Source: Sipunculus nudus (Eukaryota > Annelida > Sipuncula > Golfingiida > Sipunculidae). Taken from it: a stretch of 64,000 nt of DNA. The notes under the pieces are model-generated. The model saw nothing but the letters and a program-made list of their open reading frames with translations, searched no databases and was not told the origin of the DNA. The DNA lies in NCBI GenBank assembly GCA_026874595.1, contig CM049316.1:6712339-6776338 (forward strand). Direction: 5' to 3'. Below are positions 1-12,510 of the stretch, one piece after another. Position 1 is the first letter of the stretch. Each line of letters opens with the position of its first letter. A program made the position numbers and the translations under genes.

Positions 1-404
1 GTTCTGTGTGCAGTATAATAACTCTTGATGTTCATCATTATATCTGTTCTTTGTGCAGTATTATAACTATTGATGTTCATCATCATGTCTGTTCTGTGTG
101 CAGTATAAAAACTCTTGATGTTCATCTTCATGTCTGTTCTGTGAAGAGTATTATTACTTTTTGTTGTTCATCATCATGTCTGTTCTGTGTGCAGTATTAT
201 AACTTTTTGTTGTTCATCATCATGTCTGTTCTGTGTGCAGAACTATAATTCTTGATGTTCATTATCATGTCTGTTCTGTGTGCAGTATTATAACTCTTGG
301 TGTTCATCATCATGTCTGTTTTGGTGCAGTATTATAACTCTTGGTGTTCATCATCATGTCTGTTCCGTGTGCAGTATTATAACTCTTGATGTTCACCACC
401 ATAT
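1..404. repeat. 45-bp minisatellite, about 9 copies (left part)
   Basis: Nine successive copies of a 45-bp unit (core GTGCAGTATTATAACTCTTG followed by ATGTTCATCATCATGTCTGTTCT) can be read from base 1, with a few substitutions and one-base length changes near 182 and 318. Because 45 is a multiple of 3, the array leaves frames open that encode a 15-residue repeat (CSIITLDVHHHVCSV), but the one-base slips break the frame, and there is no start context or upstream gene. The array is probably cut by the left window edge. It continues on the far side of the LTR at 405-1260, so it was contiguous before that insertion. Confidence 0.93.
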
Positions 405-1260
405 TGTAACGGAACCTTATATCAACAGATCACGTAGTCGCGACGAGCGAAATATATGGTTATGGAGATAAAAAAAAGTCAGATTCTGTAATACCAGGTA
501 GCGTGAAATGTCTATGGGAATGAATAAAGAAGTCAGTGTTTTTTTTTTTGTTAATAAATAATTATAATTTGTTCTTAAAACAACCCTAACCTTACAATAC
601 ACTTAAACAATACAATTACACAATATAACAACAGTACAACAGCAAATCAATACAATTACACAGTATAATAAATAAAGTGTACAGTACCTCGATACCACCA
701 CTGTCACAGCGACAACAAGTCCTTTAAAACGTATTACCCAGATGAACAATTCACATAAATCTTCTCAGAGAATAATAGTCCAATTCAATCACAATTCATT
801 CTGTTGTAATCCAAAAGCGAATTTCTGATAGTGATCCCAAAGGCAAACTGAACACTATATAAAATCCATTACAAATTCGAAGAAGATTTATAACTGCTGC
901 AATTATCTGAAAGGTCCACAAATTGAATCACACTCTTCCGTGTCCCCTTAAATATTTTTTCTCTCTTCCCCTCGGCTCTAAAACACAGTCTATATTTAAA
1001 ACGTTTCATCCAAAAAAAATCTATACAGTTCTATTTCACGAACAATCTAAAGAACCCAACAATACATAATACACACGCCCAAAGAACATTACAAGACACG
1101 CGCTCATAGAGCGCGACCAACCCAAAAAGTTCCACATTAGCATGAGCGCTGTGTTTCTACACGTCAGACCCTTCACGTGGGCCGGCCCGGCTCGCGCGTC
1201 TCCCATGGCAACGGACAATGCTAGCGGTACACAGACACAATAAAAGAGACACCTGTACCA
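405..1260 (-). mobile_element. Solo LTR of the gypsy/Gmr1-like family
   Basis: On the minus strand this reads from TGGTACAGGTGTCTC to CGTTACA and matches, end to end with substitutions and small indels, the 3' LTR of the degraded element at 23515-24367 (853 bp; here 856 bp). Shared landmarks include TGTAGAAACACAGCGCTCATGCT, the GACAACAAGTCCTTTAAA stretch and the terminal CACGTAGTCGCGACGAGC region. It is flanked by a direct duplication ATAT (401-404 and 1261-1264), the 4-bp size usual for this class. No internal region remains, so it is a solo LTR formed by LTR-LTR recombination. Confidence 0.9.
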
Positions 1261-1410
1261 ATATCTATTCTGTGTGCAGTGCTATAATTCTTGATGTTCA
1301 TCATCATGTCTGTCCCGAAAGCTAGTGTATAAGAAACTTCACATGGCTAGTCCTTAAAAATGTGTCAACCATTTACATATTATTCTTGATGTTCATTACG
1401 ATGTCTGTCT
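1261..1410. repeat. 45-bp minisatellite, right part and decayed copy
   Basis: The minisatellite resumes immediately after the LTR target duplication with one copy at about 1261-1311. A fragment with ATTCTTGATGTTCATTACGATGTCTG follows at about 1380-1410 after intervening unique sequence. Joining 404 to 1265 across the LTR rebuilds a normal 45-bp unit. Confidence 0.85.
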
Positions 1411-1972
1411 GTGTAATAAAACACAATGTTAATCGTCCTGTAATTTCCTGTGTGTTAGACAACACTAACTCTTAATGGTTACAACTGCGTTTAAGTACAA
1501 TAATATTTTATTTTCATATTTTTTTTATGTCGTATATAACACCTTCAGATAATAAAAGGATTATAGAAAAATAAGACTATTCAGACCATCAGCATATCTT
1601 TTTAACATTAACGTATACAGTATGATTCAAATGTGTGTATAACCAATCGGTGTATCGTATAAGGTTTTTCCCTATTGCATGAATATACTGATAAGTCGGT
1701 TGTCGGTTGTCTGCCCAGGGGAATCGAACACATGCCGTTCGATTTCCGGTCGTCTGCTCCAACACTGAAACATTAGAAATGTTCAGGCTTTGCTCGGCTA
1801 CTGATGCACCATTATGTTTAAGTGAAAATCAGGAGCAATCCGACTTGTTACATATTAGGTATTTAATTAACCACTAACATTGCCTTTATTCAAGTCTAAT
1901 TTAACATGCTTTTATCCGTCAAATCTGCTCCTTTCTTCTATACTTAAGGCGTATTTTATAACAAGGTAGAAC
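1411..1972. other. AT-rich sequence without recognised gene
   Basis: Apart from the possible SINE head at 1690-1790 I see only low-complexity AT-rich sequence with short interrupted frames and no protein similarity. Confidence 0.5.
1690..1790 (-). repeat. Possible tRNA-derived SINE head
   Basis: On the minus strand the segment reads a tRNA-like arrangement: GTGTTGGAGCAGACGACCGG (A-box/anticodon-arm like), then GGCATGTGTTCGATTCCC (B-box like; consensus GGTTCGANNCC with one mismatch). I could not fold a full cloverleaf or see a SINE tail, so this is at best a degraded SINE head rather than a tRNA gene. Confidence 0.35.
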
Positions 1973-2100
1973 CGTGGTTATCCTTGGTTTGTCAATAAAC
2001 AGTACGTACAATCGTGGTTATCCTTGGTTTGTCAATAAACGGTACGTACAATCGTGGTTATCCTTGGTTTTTCAATAAACAGTACGTACAATCGTGGTAT
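1973..2100. repeat. 40-bp tandem repeat, 3 copies plus a start of a fourth
   Basis: CGTGGTTATCCTTGGTTTGT starts at 1973, 2013 and 2053, and a fourth copy aborts after CGTGGTAT at 2093. The copies differ by only one or two bases (for example AACAGTACG versus AACGGTACG), so the expansion looks recent compared with the rest of the window. Confidence 0.92.
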
Positions 2101-3519
2101 TTGTCGGATAGATAAAGGCATTTTGATAATAACATTGTGAGCAAGGATTTTGCTGGTGTTTATGCAATATTATCACTAAAGATTACTTCAAGACCAAAAT
2201 AAAACAGTTTGTACTTTCCTGTACTTACTTATAAATTAAGGATATGCTTGAAACCATTTCAAACAAGATTCTAGTATTTTGATAATTGGGTTTTGAGAGT
2301 AAGATCCTAACTTAGGTTGATTACAAGTGTAGAAAAATGGCCACTTCGTGATTATCTGAAATTTTGTTCTATTGATCCTCTTTTTTGTATGTATTAACAT
2401 TGGAAACTCTGTTTAATAGTTAAATGTCATTATGCAAATGTAATTAGGATATATGAAATCAAGAAATATAAGCAAAGTAAAAAGAAATATATTCCACACT
2501 GTAATAATAATGAGACTTCGCATGCTGGGGTTGATAATAAGATCAAAAGAATGTATTGTTCCATGGCTGTGTATAAATTGGGAATCACTGACTGATCCAC
2601 CTGGTGCCGGACTTATATTAATATCAAAGTGTAAGGGTAACCACTAATAAGGAAAACAGCTCACAGCGTACGTGCTAATCATATCTGATGGATCCAAACA
2701 ACCTTAATAACAGATTCCTCGGAAATGTAATAAGCATGTGTTTTTGGGATAATTGGAATGTCTGTGTATTAATACATATATGGACTTTGATGTCTGCGAA
2801 TCTTGGTAAATGTTAAAGGGCCTTTGTAGCCTTAAAAATATGATTTTTTTTCCAATACAAAGACGCCTCGCCTGATACAGAATTTTTTTCTCACACAGTT
2901 CTTCCAGCTGCTACTACACCGTCAAAGAAACAGCTGCTGATCAGTCGGTATCGTGTCACCCGCCTCAAAGGACGGGAATTGTTAAATATGGTCTACTGTT
3001 TCTTTCGGAATATCGTAAACTGGTACTAAACATCCCCACATGCAGTGCATGATGGCTGCGAAACCTATAATAATAGACAAACCGTGAAGCACATTTAATA
3101 TCATTAATATAATCATAGACATTTATTTAGTCAGGTGTATATAATTATTATTTTTTTTAATCACACATGGCTATTTGACTAAAATCAGTGACAGGATTGG
3201 TTTGCTGATGATTTATATGTCATTAAAGTCTATCTATAATCCAGAGTCGGCATCAACCTGTCGCAGCGTCTCAGGGCCAGATTTTAATAACATATTTTGT
3301 TTTTCAATACTATTATCACCGGATGCTCTCACCTAAACGCTGCATGGCAAACACATGTTATGTAATTTTTACCTTCAGGTGATATCTCTTAACATTTTAC
3401 CTATCGCTTTGCCCCTTTGACAGCTGAACCTTTCCTGGCCTTGCGCTGTAGCTCATATGTTAAATTCCGGTATAACTTCATGGCGTATATATTAAATGCT
3501 TTTATTTACGAGGCCCTTT
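2101..3519. other. Non-coding AT-rich stretch, nothing recognised
   Basis: Only one frame above 60 codons is open (2453-2647, +) and it has no recognisable motif. I found no landmark of the megarepeat, no LTR sequence and no terminal inverted repeats here. It could be diverged repeat or unique intergenic sequence. Confidence 0.45.
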
Positions 3520-5650
3520 ATATATGGGTCGGCTAACCACTTTATTTATTTTTTTTATTTTGGGACAGCCCCTCATTGATTCACTTCTATGGCTTGTCAT
3601 TTCCTCACGAATTATAAACCTACCTTGCTTGCCCACAGATGATTTCGCAAAGTTCTCAATTCATCTAATAGGTCATAGGCCAAGAAAGCATTTTAGGCAC
3701 GAATTAATCTAAGAATATGGACCGAATCAGGTAATGCAAACACATGGCGAAGGCTTGAAAGCAGATATCTAATTATTATAATTTTTATTATTATTGTTAT
3801 TATTATTTTTTTAAACAAAAGAAACAACATACAGTGACATAATAAGTGACATATAACACATAAACATCTTATAACGCAACTTATACTTAATATTATATAT
3901 GGATATGATTAGTTGGTTTCAGTTAATCTCAAGCTGACCTACAATTTGTGATACTCTAGCGCAAATACTACATAAATCTGTACCCATGTACCTCTGTAAT
4001 AATATATATATTATCGAATAAATTAACAATAGCAAACACTTATTAGGGCCCCGCTTGACAAGCGGTGCCCTATAGTGATCACCGTGTCAGTCCGTCCATC
4101 CGTCCTTCCGTCAGTGACACTTTCTTTCGCGCACGAAAACTCAACATAATGCAGCTTTCCCAAATTTACAGGGATGATTGGTACCTACGACAGCTCCAGA
4201 CCTATTGAATTACAGACTTGTCGGAATTCCAATATAGCCGCCACAGCAGGATCGCTGATTTTCTTTCGCGCGTGATAACTCAACAACAACCTGCTGCAGC
4301 TTTCCCAAATTCACAAGGATGATTGGTACCTATGAGGGCTCCAGATCGACGTATCAAATAACAGACCTATTGAATGCAAATATGGCCGCAACAGCCCGAT
4401 CGCTGATTTTCTTTCGCGCTCGATAACTCAACAACAACCTGCTGGAACTTTCCCAAATTCACAGGATTCATTGGTACCTATGAGGGCTCCTGACCTATTG
4501 AATAACAGACCTGTCTGCATTCCAATATGGCCCCCACAGCCCGATTGCTGATTTTCTTTCGCGCGTGATAACTCAACAACAACCTACTGCAGCTTTCACA
4601 ATTTCACAGGGATCATTGGTTCCTATGATGGCTCCTGACCATTTGAATAACAAACTTGCTCAAGATCAAATATGGCTATCAGACTTCATTCGGTGATTTT
4701 CTATTGCACACATTATTTCAGATATACATTCTTTAATATCATTTGATCCAGTAGGATTTTTTCCCTCATGCATATTGATAAAAACCTGTTTCTGTTTGTC
4801 ATATTTCAATTTTAACTTAATTTTTCACCCATATGTAAACTAGTCCAGCACATTTTCCGACCACATCTAGTTATTATTATTATTATTCTTTTTAAGCTTC
4901 ATTAAGCTTCATCAGGCTTCATAATATAATTCTCTAAAACCTTAAGGGATACATTTTATTTTGGGACAGCCCTACATTGATATACTTCAATTTGTCATTT
5001 CCTCGCGAATTAAAAACATACCTTGCATTTACATAGAATCTTTTGTAAAGTTCTCAGTTTATCTTATTGGCCAAGAAAGGTATTTTCTGACTGATTCGAT
5101 ATGATTTTCGAGATTCTGTACGGAGATTCAAACAGGATTACAAGCATACAAGAGCGAATTTGACTGGAATAGGATCTGGGATATTTCGTTTTATCTATTC
5201 TCAAATAAAATATAATTTTACTCCTTTATTTTGCGCATGGAGCCCCTTCCTAAAACATTCATGGATACTTATGGAGAACACTCAGAATACTGTGGCTTAA
5301 TTTTCGCGAGGTTAACATTTTCCTGTGTTTTGCGAGGGTTTAATTTTCGCGATCCGGCCTTACAAAGCCTACTCCGAGTATAACCACTGTCTTATAAATT
5401 ACTCAAAACAAATAATAAGTGCGCAAAATCTTAACAATAGCAAGGAGAATCAAGGGAACATCGACATTCATTATGGCAAATAAGATCTGATAACAATTTT
5501 AAGAGGATCATTGGACATACAGAATATATCATTATTCAGTGTATAAATGCTTCAAATTTTTTACTTCTGATTCACGAATCGCTTTATTATGGCGAAAATA
5601 TCTTTTTCGCGAAGTTTGCGAAATATAAACCCTCGCAAACAATAAGTCAG
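3520..5650 (+). repeat. Partial, internally duplicated copy of the megarepeat
   Basis: Bases 3720-3775 (ACCGAATCAGGTAATGCAAA and following) match 6960-7020. Bases 4890-4950 match 7060-7110, and 5130-5480 match 10900-11260 (GGATCTGGGATATTTCG and following). A roughly 130-bp segment beginning TTATTTTGGGACAGCCC is present twice (about 3540-3710 and 4960-5090), on either side of the pearl-like insertion at 4047-4861. No coding capacity. Confidence 0.7.
4047..4861 (+). mobile_element. Pearl/HINE-like element: hairpin, GTCC microsatellite, ~145-bp tandem repeats
   Basis: The element opens with GGGCCCCGCTTGACAAGCGG, which can form a CCGCTTG/CAAGCGG hairpin, then a short GTCC-rich microsatellite (4091-4110). 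About five tandem units of 139-148 bp follow, anchored by TTTCTTTCGC at 4121, 4260, 4408 and 4553 and a decayed one near 4698. It closes near CCGACCACATCTAGTTATT. No open frame is maintained. A second member lies at 58000-59065 and ends in the same CATCTAGTTATT motif. Architecture (ends plus core tandem repeats plus tetranucleotide microsatellite) resembles molluscan pearl elements and Helitron-associated DINE/HINE elements. That family name is inferred from architecture only. Confidence 0.7.
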
Positions 5651-7020
5651 CCACAGTGTTATCTTAGTAAATACACACACACTTATCACCAATCATCTAA
5701 ACCATGCTAATCACCTCACCCTCCGCCCTCCTGTACCCTTTCGAGTTCGCCAGTAAAATAACAAAAAGTGGGGCGTATTGCACACCCGGGGCCACAAGTT
5801 AACACCAAGACATATAGGAGATAAAGCATGTGCTACTGCCCTGATTTTATGTCGGAAACCTGAAAGGGATTCTAAAGATGTACATACTTAGTTAAGCCAG
5901 AAATTGAAAATGGAGGCGATTACCTACAACACTAAAAAAAAATAAAAAATGTAATACTAATGATTAAGCCAGTGGTTATATGTTCACTTGAGATATTACT
6001 TACAGCTAGTTTCCAGATAGATTTTTAAAGGTCACGGTTGTTTTTTTATACCATTAAATACGAATTAGTCTTGGATGTGCTCTAATACCAACTATTTTAG
6101 TATAATCATTAAGTCATTGACTGAATCATGGTAATATACATGAAGATAAATAAAAAAAAATATTTTTTAAAATTTTTAATAAAACAAGGATTATATCACC
6201 ATTCCGTCGTAACAGGAGGCAGATATACTATGCCTTGATTTACTTTGTTCACTTTATGAAACTGTTTAAGCCTCGGTCACAACCCGCTGGGGTCACAGAA
6301 CACAGTAGAATACCGGACCGCAGGAATACTTACCAAGCACCAGCTTTCATTTACTACCTTTTATCTGTATTGGACAAGTTAAACGCGGGCAAGAAACATT
6401 CTCAATTTGAACGACCATTTGTGACAAATCAGCAGGAATTGACAATGTGTTCTCATGGAAGCTCGCTGACAGATTTAAAATCTACACCTAACACTTCTAG
6501 ATTAAACGGTTAGATAACACACAATTTATGAACCACATAGAGACAATGAAAATTAAGAGCTTGCGTTTTTATTCAATTAACACTTTTAATCATGTCTAAA
6601 TAATCATTTGATCGTCTTTAAATCCATGGCTTGAGATAAACTAGAAATGAGGTCTTTGATGTTGCGGTAACGGATATTGATTCAGGAGGCATCTTTCATA
6701 GATAAGTGGTCCATAATTATATCTATTAATACTTGACCGAATACATACTAGCGTTCATTCCCGTTCGTGTTTGCGTTTGTGCGTGCATGTATGTTTGCAC
6801 TTGTGTGTTTGTCCACATCATAGCTCAATCATAAACGGAATCCCGTGAAACTTTCAGGGCATTTCTGGAATTGATTGAATTTTTGGGTGAATCCCGAACA
6901 TGGCCCGGATTCATGAACGTCATTCAGGAATATTCATGCGCGAATGCACCTGGGAAAATGGACCGAATCAGTGATTGCAAACACATGACGGAGGCTTGCT
7001 TTCCTAAGAATGCAAATTTC

Positions 7021-7062
7021 TAGTTATGTTTATTATTATTATTATTATTATTATTAGGCTAC
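7021..7062. repeat. (TTA)n microsatellite, unit A, first
   Basis: An ATT/TTA run interrupts the unit just before GGCTACAATAAGATAAGACTTCATA. The same run lies at the same place in unit B (about 15746-15781). Confidence 0.9.
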
Positions 7063-7499
7063 AATAAGATAAGACTTCATAATATATTTCTCTTAAACTT
7101 AAAGAGATACCTTCATCTGTGAGTTTCATATTTGGCTTTGTACAGCTTGTTTCCTTATCAGGTCAGAGGTGTCCTTTCACTAATTCCCATCAATCGTATT
7201 CGAATTCTGACATTGCTGAAGATAACTGTTGCTTAGTTATCACAAGGCGAGTTTGATCAATCAGCTGCTGCTAAATTTTGTGTAATTTCTAGGATTCTTA
7301 ATATTGGACTAGTTAAATCATTCGCAGGGTAATTTTTTTCTTCTTGAAAAGTTACCATAAAAAAGGTATTCAAAAGTCTGAAAATGTCTTATGAATATTT
7401 TGTGAGAAAATCCCCCCTGTTTATGGTACCCTGAAGATAATCATAGAAGGCAATTATGATGCATTAAAGTTGGGACGGTATATTTTTGATGACACATTA

Positions 7500-7666
7500 C
7501 AGAAGCGTGTCCAGAGGGAATGGGGGGTCAAGGAGTTTTTAAAGGCTTCGGGCCATTTTTTTCGGGTTGGACCCCCTTATCCGAACCCATGAAAATATTT
7601 TTAGGCTTCGTATTTAGTCCACCACGGTTGGACCCCTCTTTTTCGCAAATCCTGGATCCGCCCCTG
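7500..7666. mobile_element. Short hAT-like MITE in unit A
   Basis: The left end is CAGAAGCGTGTCCAGAGGG. The right end, read as reverse complement, is CAGGGGCGGATCCAGGATTT. The two ends form an imperfect terminal inverted repeat of the type used by some hAT transposons. CATTA abuts both ends, although the 8-bp duplication expected for hAT is not clean. The element is 167 bp and non-coding. Its counterpart occupies the same site in unit B (16261-16416), while the matching sites in D (~30170) and E (~36660) lack it. Confidence 0.72.
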
Positions 7667-8879
7667 CATTAAACTTTAATTATGTAACCCCCAAATTGTT
7701 TATGCTATCGTAACTAGTATGTACATGATCTGTAGAATTAATTCAATTCCGATTTCGGACTACATGAAAGGGAAGTAGCTCGTAATTCATCTCATTTATA
7801 TCGTGGTGTTAACCAGGCCTGGTGACTACCGTGTACAGTCATTCCCATTGCTCGGTCAATTCACCGGGTCACTCGTTTTTGAGTGAAATACGGCCTTGGG
7901 ACACGGCACAAAGCGTATTATCTTGAATGATATCTTGAAACACAAATACTCTGTAAATATGTTTGATACAGAATGAGTCGTAGCCACACAAAGGCATGAG
8001 TGTGATCGGGCTAAATGAAACCCTTTTTCACAAGTTGGCACTTGAATTATACAAAAGATCACTCTGGACGATTATTTAGGTTTTGTTATTTTGTCTTCCA
8101 TCGTTGTTGGTCGTCTGCTTCACGACTTTCCCGCCTTCTCGTGCCTCTGTGCGGAATCTGCCATATTACATACGACATCTGCTCTGGTTAACTGATAACC
8201 CAAATGTACATAAGCCACCATAATTCCATCCCTGTTAGGGATCCAAGCCAGGCAGACATACGTTTAGGTAATCTGCGTGCCCTGTATACATTACTTCATA
8301 ACACTGAGAGTGATTGCAGAAAGAGTATTGTAACCTACTTTTTCTTAAGTTGGAACTTTTGATTTTTCCTAGTGTATTTTAAATACTAGTATTTGATTAA
8401 AGAATACTTACAGAAACTTTCCACATTGCTCTAGTGAAAAGATAACAATCATGATTGTGTATACGAAAGGTCAGTTCAGAATTCTATTAGTTTCTATAAC
8501 ACTGACAGATCATCTTAGATTTCACGAGGAAATTTTATGTTCCGTATCGGTGTATGAGGTCCCTGTGACAAACATCTGTTCATTGTGTTCTAAAATAAAT
8601 ACCTTTATTACTTTGGCAAATCTGAGAAGGTCCTATTTATATATTTTTTAATGGTATCTGTAAAATCACTCCTGTTATAATTTCAGTGTGCATGGTTTCA
8701 AATTAATTACTTTTGTTGTCGTCATTTGGTGACATTAATGAAATTTTATATTAACATTGTTTCCTATTGAGATCGGGGGTCAACGCCATGAAATTAGTTG
8801 CAATGTATATTGTCATGTGGTATGTTTTGTTTGAATGCACCTGAAGGAAATTCAATTTTACTGTTCATCGAAATGCGTG

Positions 8880-8912
<33 letters not shown>
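8880..8912. repeat. (TTA)n microsatellite, unit A, second
   Basis: The TTA run follows GAAATGCGTGA. Runs at the matching point occur in B (~17566), D (~32522) and F (~52314), so the microsatellite predates amplification of the unit. Confidence 0.9.
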
Positions 8913-8969
8913 TTATGCATCTTTATTGTTATTAGTTTTTTATATATTTATGTATTTCTTTGATACTTA

Positions 8970-9025
8970 ATAAATTATTTTAATTAATTTAATTTCATAC
9001 TGATAAATTAATTTAATTTCATACT
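8970..9025. repeat. 25-bp direct duplication
   Basis: AATTTAATTTCATACTG occurs twice about 24 bases apart (near 8984 and 9008). Units B and D have one copy, so this is a local duplication in unit A. Confidence 0.8.
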
Positions 9026-12000
9026 GGTAACACTCTCAGTTTCATTTTATTATGTACCGATCTCTCTCCGACTCTTACTACTAACTCTTTATCCTCATTC
9101 TTAATTGTGCTCCTATTTTCTTTTTTATTCATATAATAGAACTGTAAATCCCAATAGGACAGTAATGAGACAGGAAACTTAAATTCTCTTGACTGATATA
9201 CCCATTGTTTTTTTTATTTTACATGTCATGCATAAATCTAACACAACATGGAAAGAACAGTCGCAAAACACGGTAATGACACATCAGTTGTCAATTAAAG
9301 CTGCTGTCAATTAAAGGGAATGTCATTATCCAATTTCATTAATCTTGTGGCACAACCTGCTACACATACATAAATTAGTAATAGAACTTTAAACTAATTA
9401 TCTTCTGTAGTCAAGATCTCCTTTATAGATAGTACCAGAAAAATGAAATCTCATCTACCTGTTCATTTGCCATACTGGATTTAAGATCATAAACCTACAT
9501 TCTCCAGTAAGACCCAATCATCATATAATAATTCACCGGAATGGCTCAAAGGGTTCTTGAGATTATGCACGCGAAAGGAAATTTAGATGCAGCCTAGGGC
9601 CATATTGAATTTGCGACGGGTTTGGAATTTGATATCACACATCCTCCTAAAGGGAATCAAAGTTTAAGATCAAACTACTTCCCAACAATAGCTGGAATAA
9701 ATATTTCAATAATGCTCACAAAGAAGTGAAGGATGAATATACAGCCGGGATGATGACACATGAGAAATGGATAGACAGAAAGATGTTTACGACAGGGTAC
9801 CATTCTTGGCAGAGCCTTAATCGGCCCTGCCATGGAAAATGTTAATATCTTCTGACCTGTGTAGGAACAGGTGAAGTTTTTTTGGATTGCAGGAAAACGG
9901 TCGACTTAGGTGGCACCACCGAAAGTGTATTTTGCATATTGTTCACATTTTCAGTAAGTCAGCAAAAATATATGATGACGGCTACAGCCGTTCTTGAAAA
10001 ACACGCTTTATTCCTAAGTATTTTTTTTTTTTTTTTACAAAAAAATGAATCTTAAGTGCTGAGGCGCTTAAACATGTTTTCTTCGTAACTGATAAAATAC
10101 AGGTCCAATTCTGTTTAAACTTGCCGAAAGTGTGAAAGGTGAAAGAGGCCATTATTCCAAGTTCATTGGCCAACAAATAATATGTTAGTTCGGCACCCTT
10201 GGATAAGCAGAAAGCCAGATTTTCCAGGGACTTAAGTTTGTGCGTAGCTCCCAGAATAATAGTTGGCGCGACCCCACTTCGATATGCTTGCAGACATTTC
10301 ACCAAGAACTTTCTGGATTTTTAGCAAAAAAATCCCAAGGTTTAACCGTAAGGAATTGTGCGCTGTGTTGGGCATAGGACGACAGGGAAAGACCCTTCGA
10401 CACTGCCCTGATTGACTGAAAGTTAGGCGAGCTAGTAAACACATAAAAGTTAAAAAGAATAACAATGCTTAGTAATATATAAAAATTACACTGAAAAACA
10501 GGTACACGATGAGATAATAATAGTCAAATATTAATGATTTCACCAAATGATTTACCAAAAGTGTCAATATGTCTCAACAGACATTCATGAAGGGTCATGT
10601 CATCTCGGAATAGATTTTTATTTATTAACCTTTTTTATGAATTCTTGTATGGAAAAGAAATAAAATTAACGCACTTTTTAAGAATGTATTATTATTATCG
10701 TTTTTTTCTGCCGTCACAACTGGTAATTATATTGCAAGGAATAATTATATTTTGCTACATGCAAATGAAACAAGAGTAGTTTGTCGGCAAAATGTAGGGA
10801 TCTAAAAACACGTGTCATAAATTGTCATTTTATACACGGTGCCACTTTTAATCAGGGGCCTTCACGTAAATCTATTTATAAAACAGGACAACACACAAAA
10901 AGGAGAGAATTCGGCTGGAAAAGGATCTAGGATATTTCAGTTTTAGCGATTCTTAAATAAAATATGATTTTTGTCCTTTTTGCGCAAGGAACCCCTTCCT
11001 TTAACATTCATGGGTAGTTATGGATAACATTCGAGATACTGTGGTCGCCTTAATATTCGCAAGGTTAACATTCTTTTCTGTGTTTCGCGAGGGTTCAATT
11101 TTCGCGATCCAGCTTTACAAAGCCTACAGGGAGTATAATTATTATTTATTAATTACTTATATCAAATAATAAGTGAACAAAATTTAAACAATTTCAAGGA
11201 CCACCAAGGGAACATCGACCGAATATGAATTATTATTATTCATTTATGAGATAAAATCTGATATCATATATCACAGTGATCTTTTGACATCTAATATTAA
11301 AAAAGGAATTCGTTCCACCTTTGTCTCAATGTTCTCTGAAACCGCTTGAGTATGACACTGTAGCATACCTCATCTTAAAGGTTATTATCCCCGTAGTGAC
11401 ATAGGTGATATAAGAATAAATAATTTTTAATGTACACATAATTTTGAGTGATGTTTCCGTTTTTACTGACTTGCACGGAGGTTATATCGTGCACGGCCGA
11501 ACTGCCTTCGGCAATGACCGGAACGCGTGCATCGTGGTCACTAAGTCTCAAACACACCATTAAGGACAATTGTTCATATGAATAACGCTTGCTTTCAGTG
11601 AGGGATTTGAGCATATCTGGTCTTAGATTTGACCCAGACTCTCACCCACGTGCGGTGTCAGTAAATTGAAAAACACATGCCTCTCGCTTTATGAGATGGA
11701 GGTTTCAGCCAAGGAGGATTAATGACAAAACCTAATTAAGGTCCCAATTTCAGGAACAGGGGTGGGTTGGGTTGGAGTGATGGCAGGGGTTTCAGGTCTT
11801 AAAATTTGTCTGATACGATGAAAAAAAGTTTGCGGCGGCTAAAAATGGGACACGAGCCCTCTGCAGGCAGTCCTGTAGGGTCCGCTTCTGCTACTTACGA
11901 GGTATGCTTATTTCTGTTTCTTTCTTCAGGAACAATTTCCTTTCAACGTACATATAATTAATCAACATGTCTTTCTCACATCAACCTAATCTTTAACGCC

Positions 12001-12510
12001 CAACGATAGAATCCAGTAAAATATCATCGAAAACATGAAGGCCCCGGCATCTCATTCCGGTTTACAATCTAAACATTATCACTGACTAGGTCTTCAAGGT
12101 GAACACACGGGGGCATGAATTTCTTGCAACGAACACAGCGCTCATACATGTCTTTTTGAGCCAACTTTTGAAATAAAAAAGAATGGGCCAACATTCCCGT
12201 CTCAGTAAATATGTCTCCCCAACCCCGGTAAAAAGCCCGGTATACCGGGTTTATCAGCTAGTTCAAGATATATTATTATTCATTACATATTTTTTTTACC
12301 CTCAACTTGCCTTCAAAGATTTAACCTCATTTTCACAAAGCCTTCATTTTGGCGATAATTTTTTGAGCGAATTTTGCGAATTTGAAACCCTCGCGAATAA
12401 AAGGTCAACCACATTATTGCCTTGATAGTCCGGCAATCTGATAGGGGAACCGTGCATTGGCGTCCGCATAAAATATTTTTGCATTCCATGACCGTTGGAT
12501 CCTACTTGTC

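Noticed and set aside
1-1410. CRISPR-like array of regularly spaced repeats
   Set aside because: The 45-bp copies abut with no unique spacers and the sequence is eukaryotic; it is a minisatellite.
10232-10465. Possible conserved small protein in the 10.3 kb / 26.1 kb / 34.0 kb equivalents
   Set aside because: The open frame lies on different strands and in different frames in units A, C and D, so no protein is conserved.
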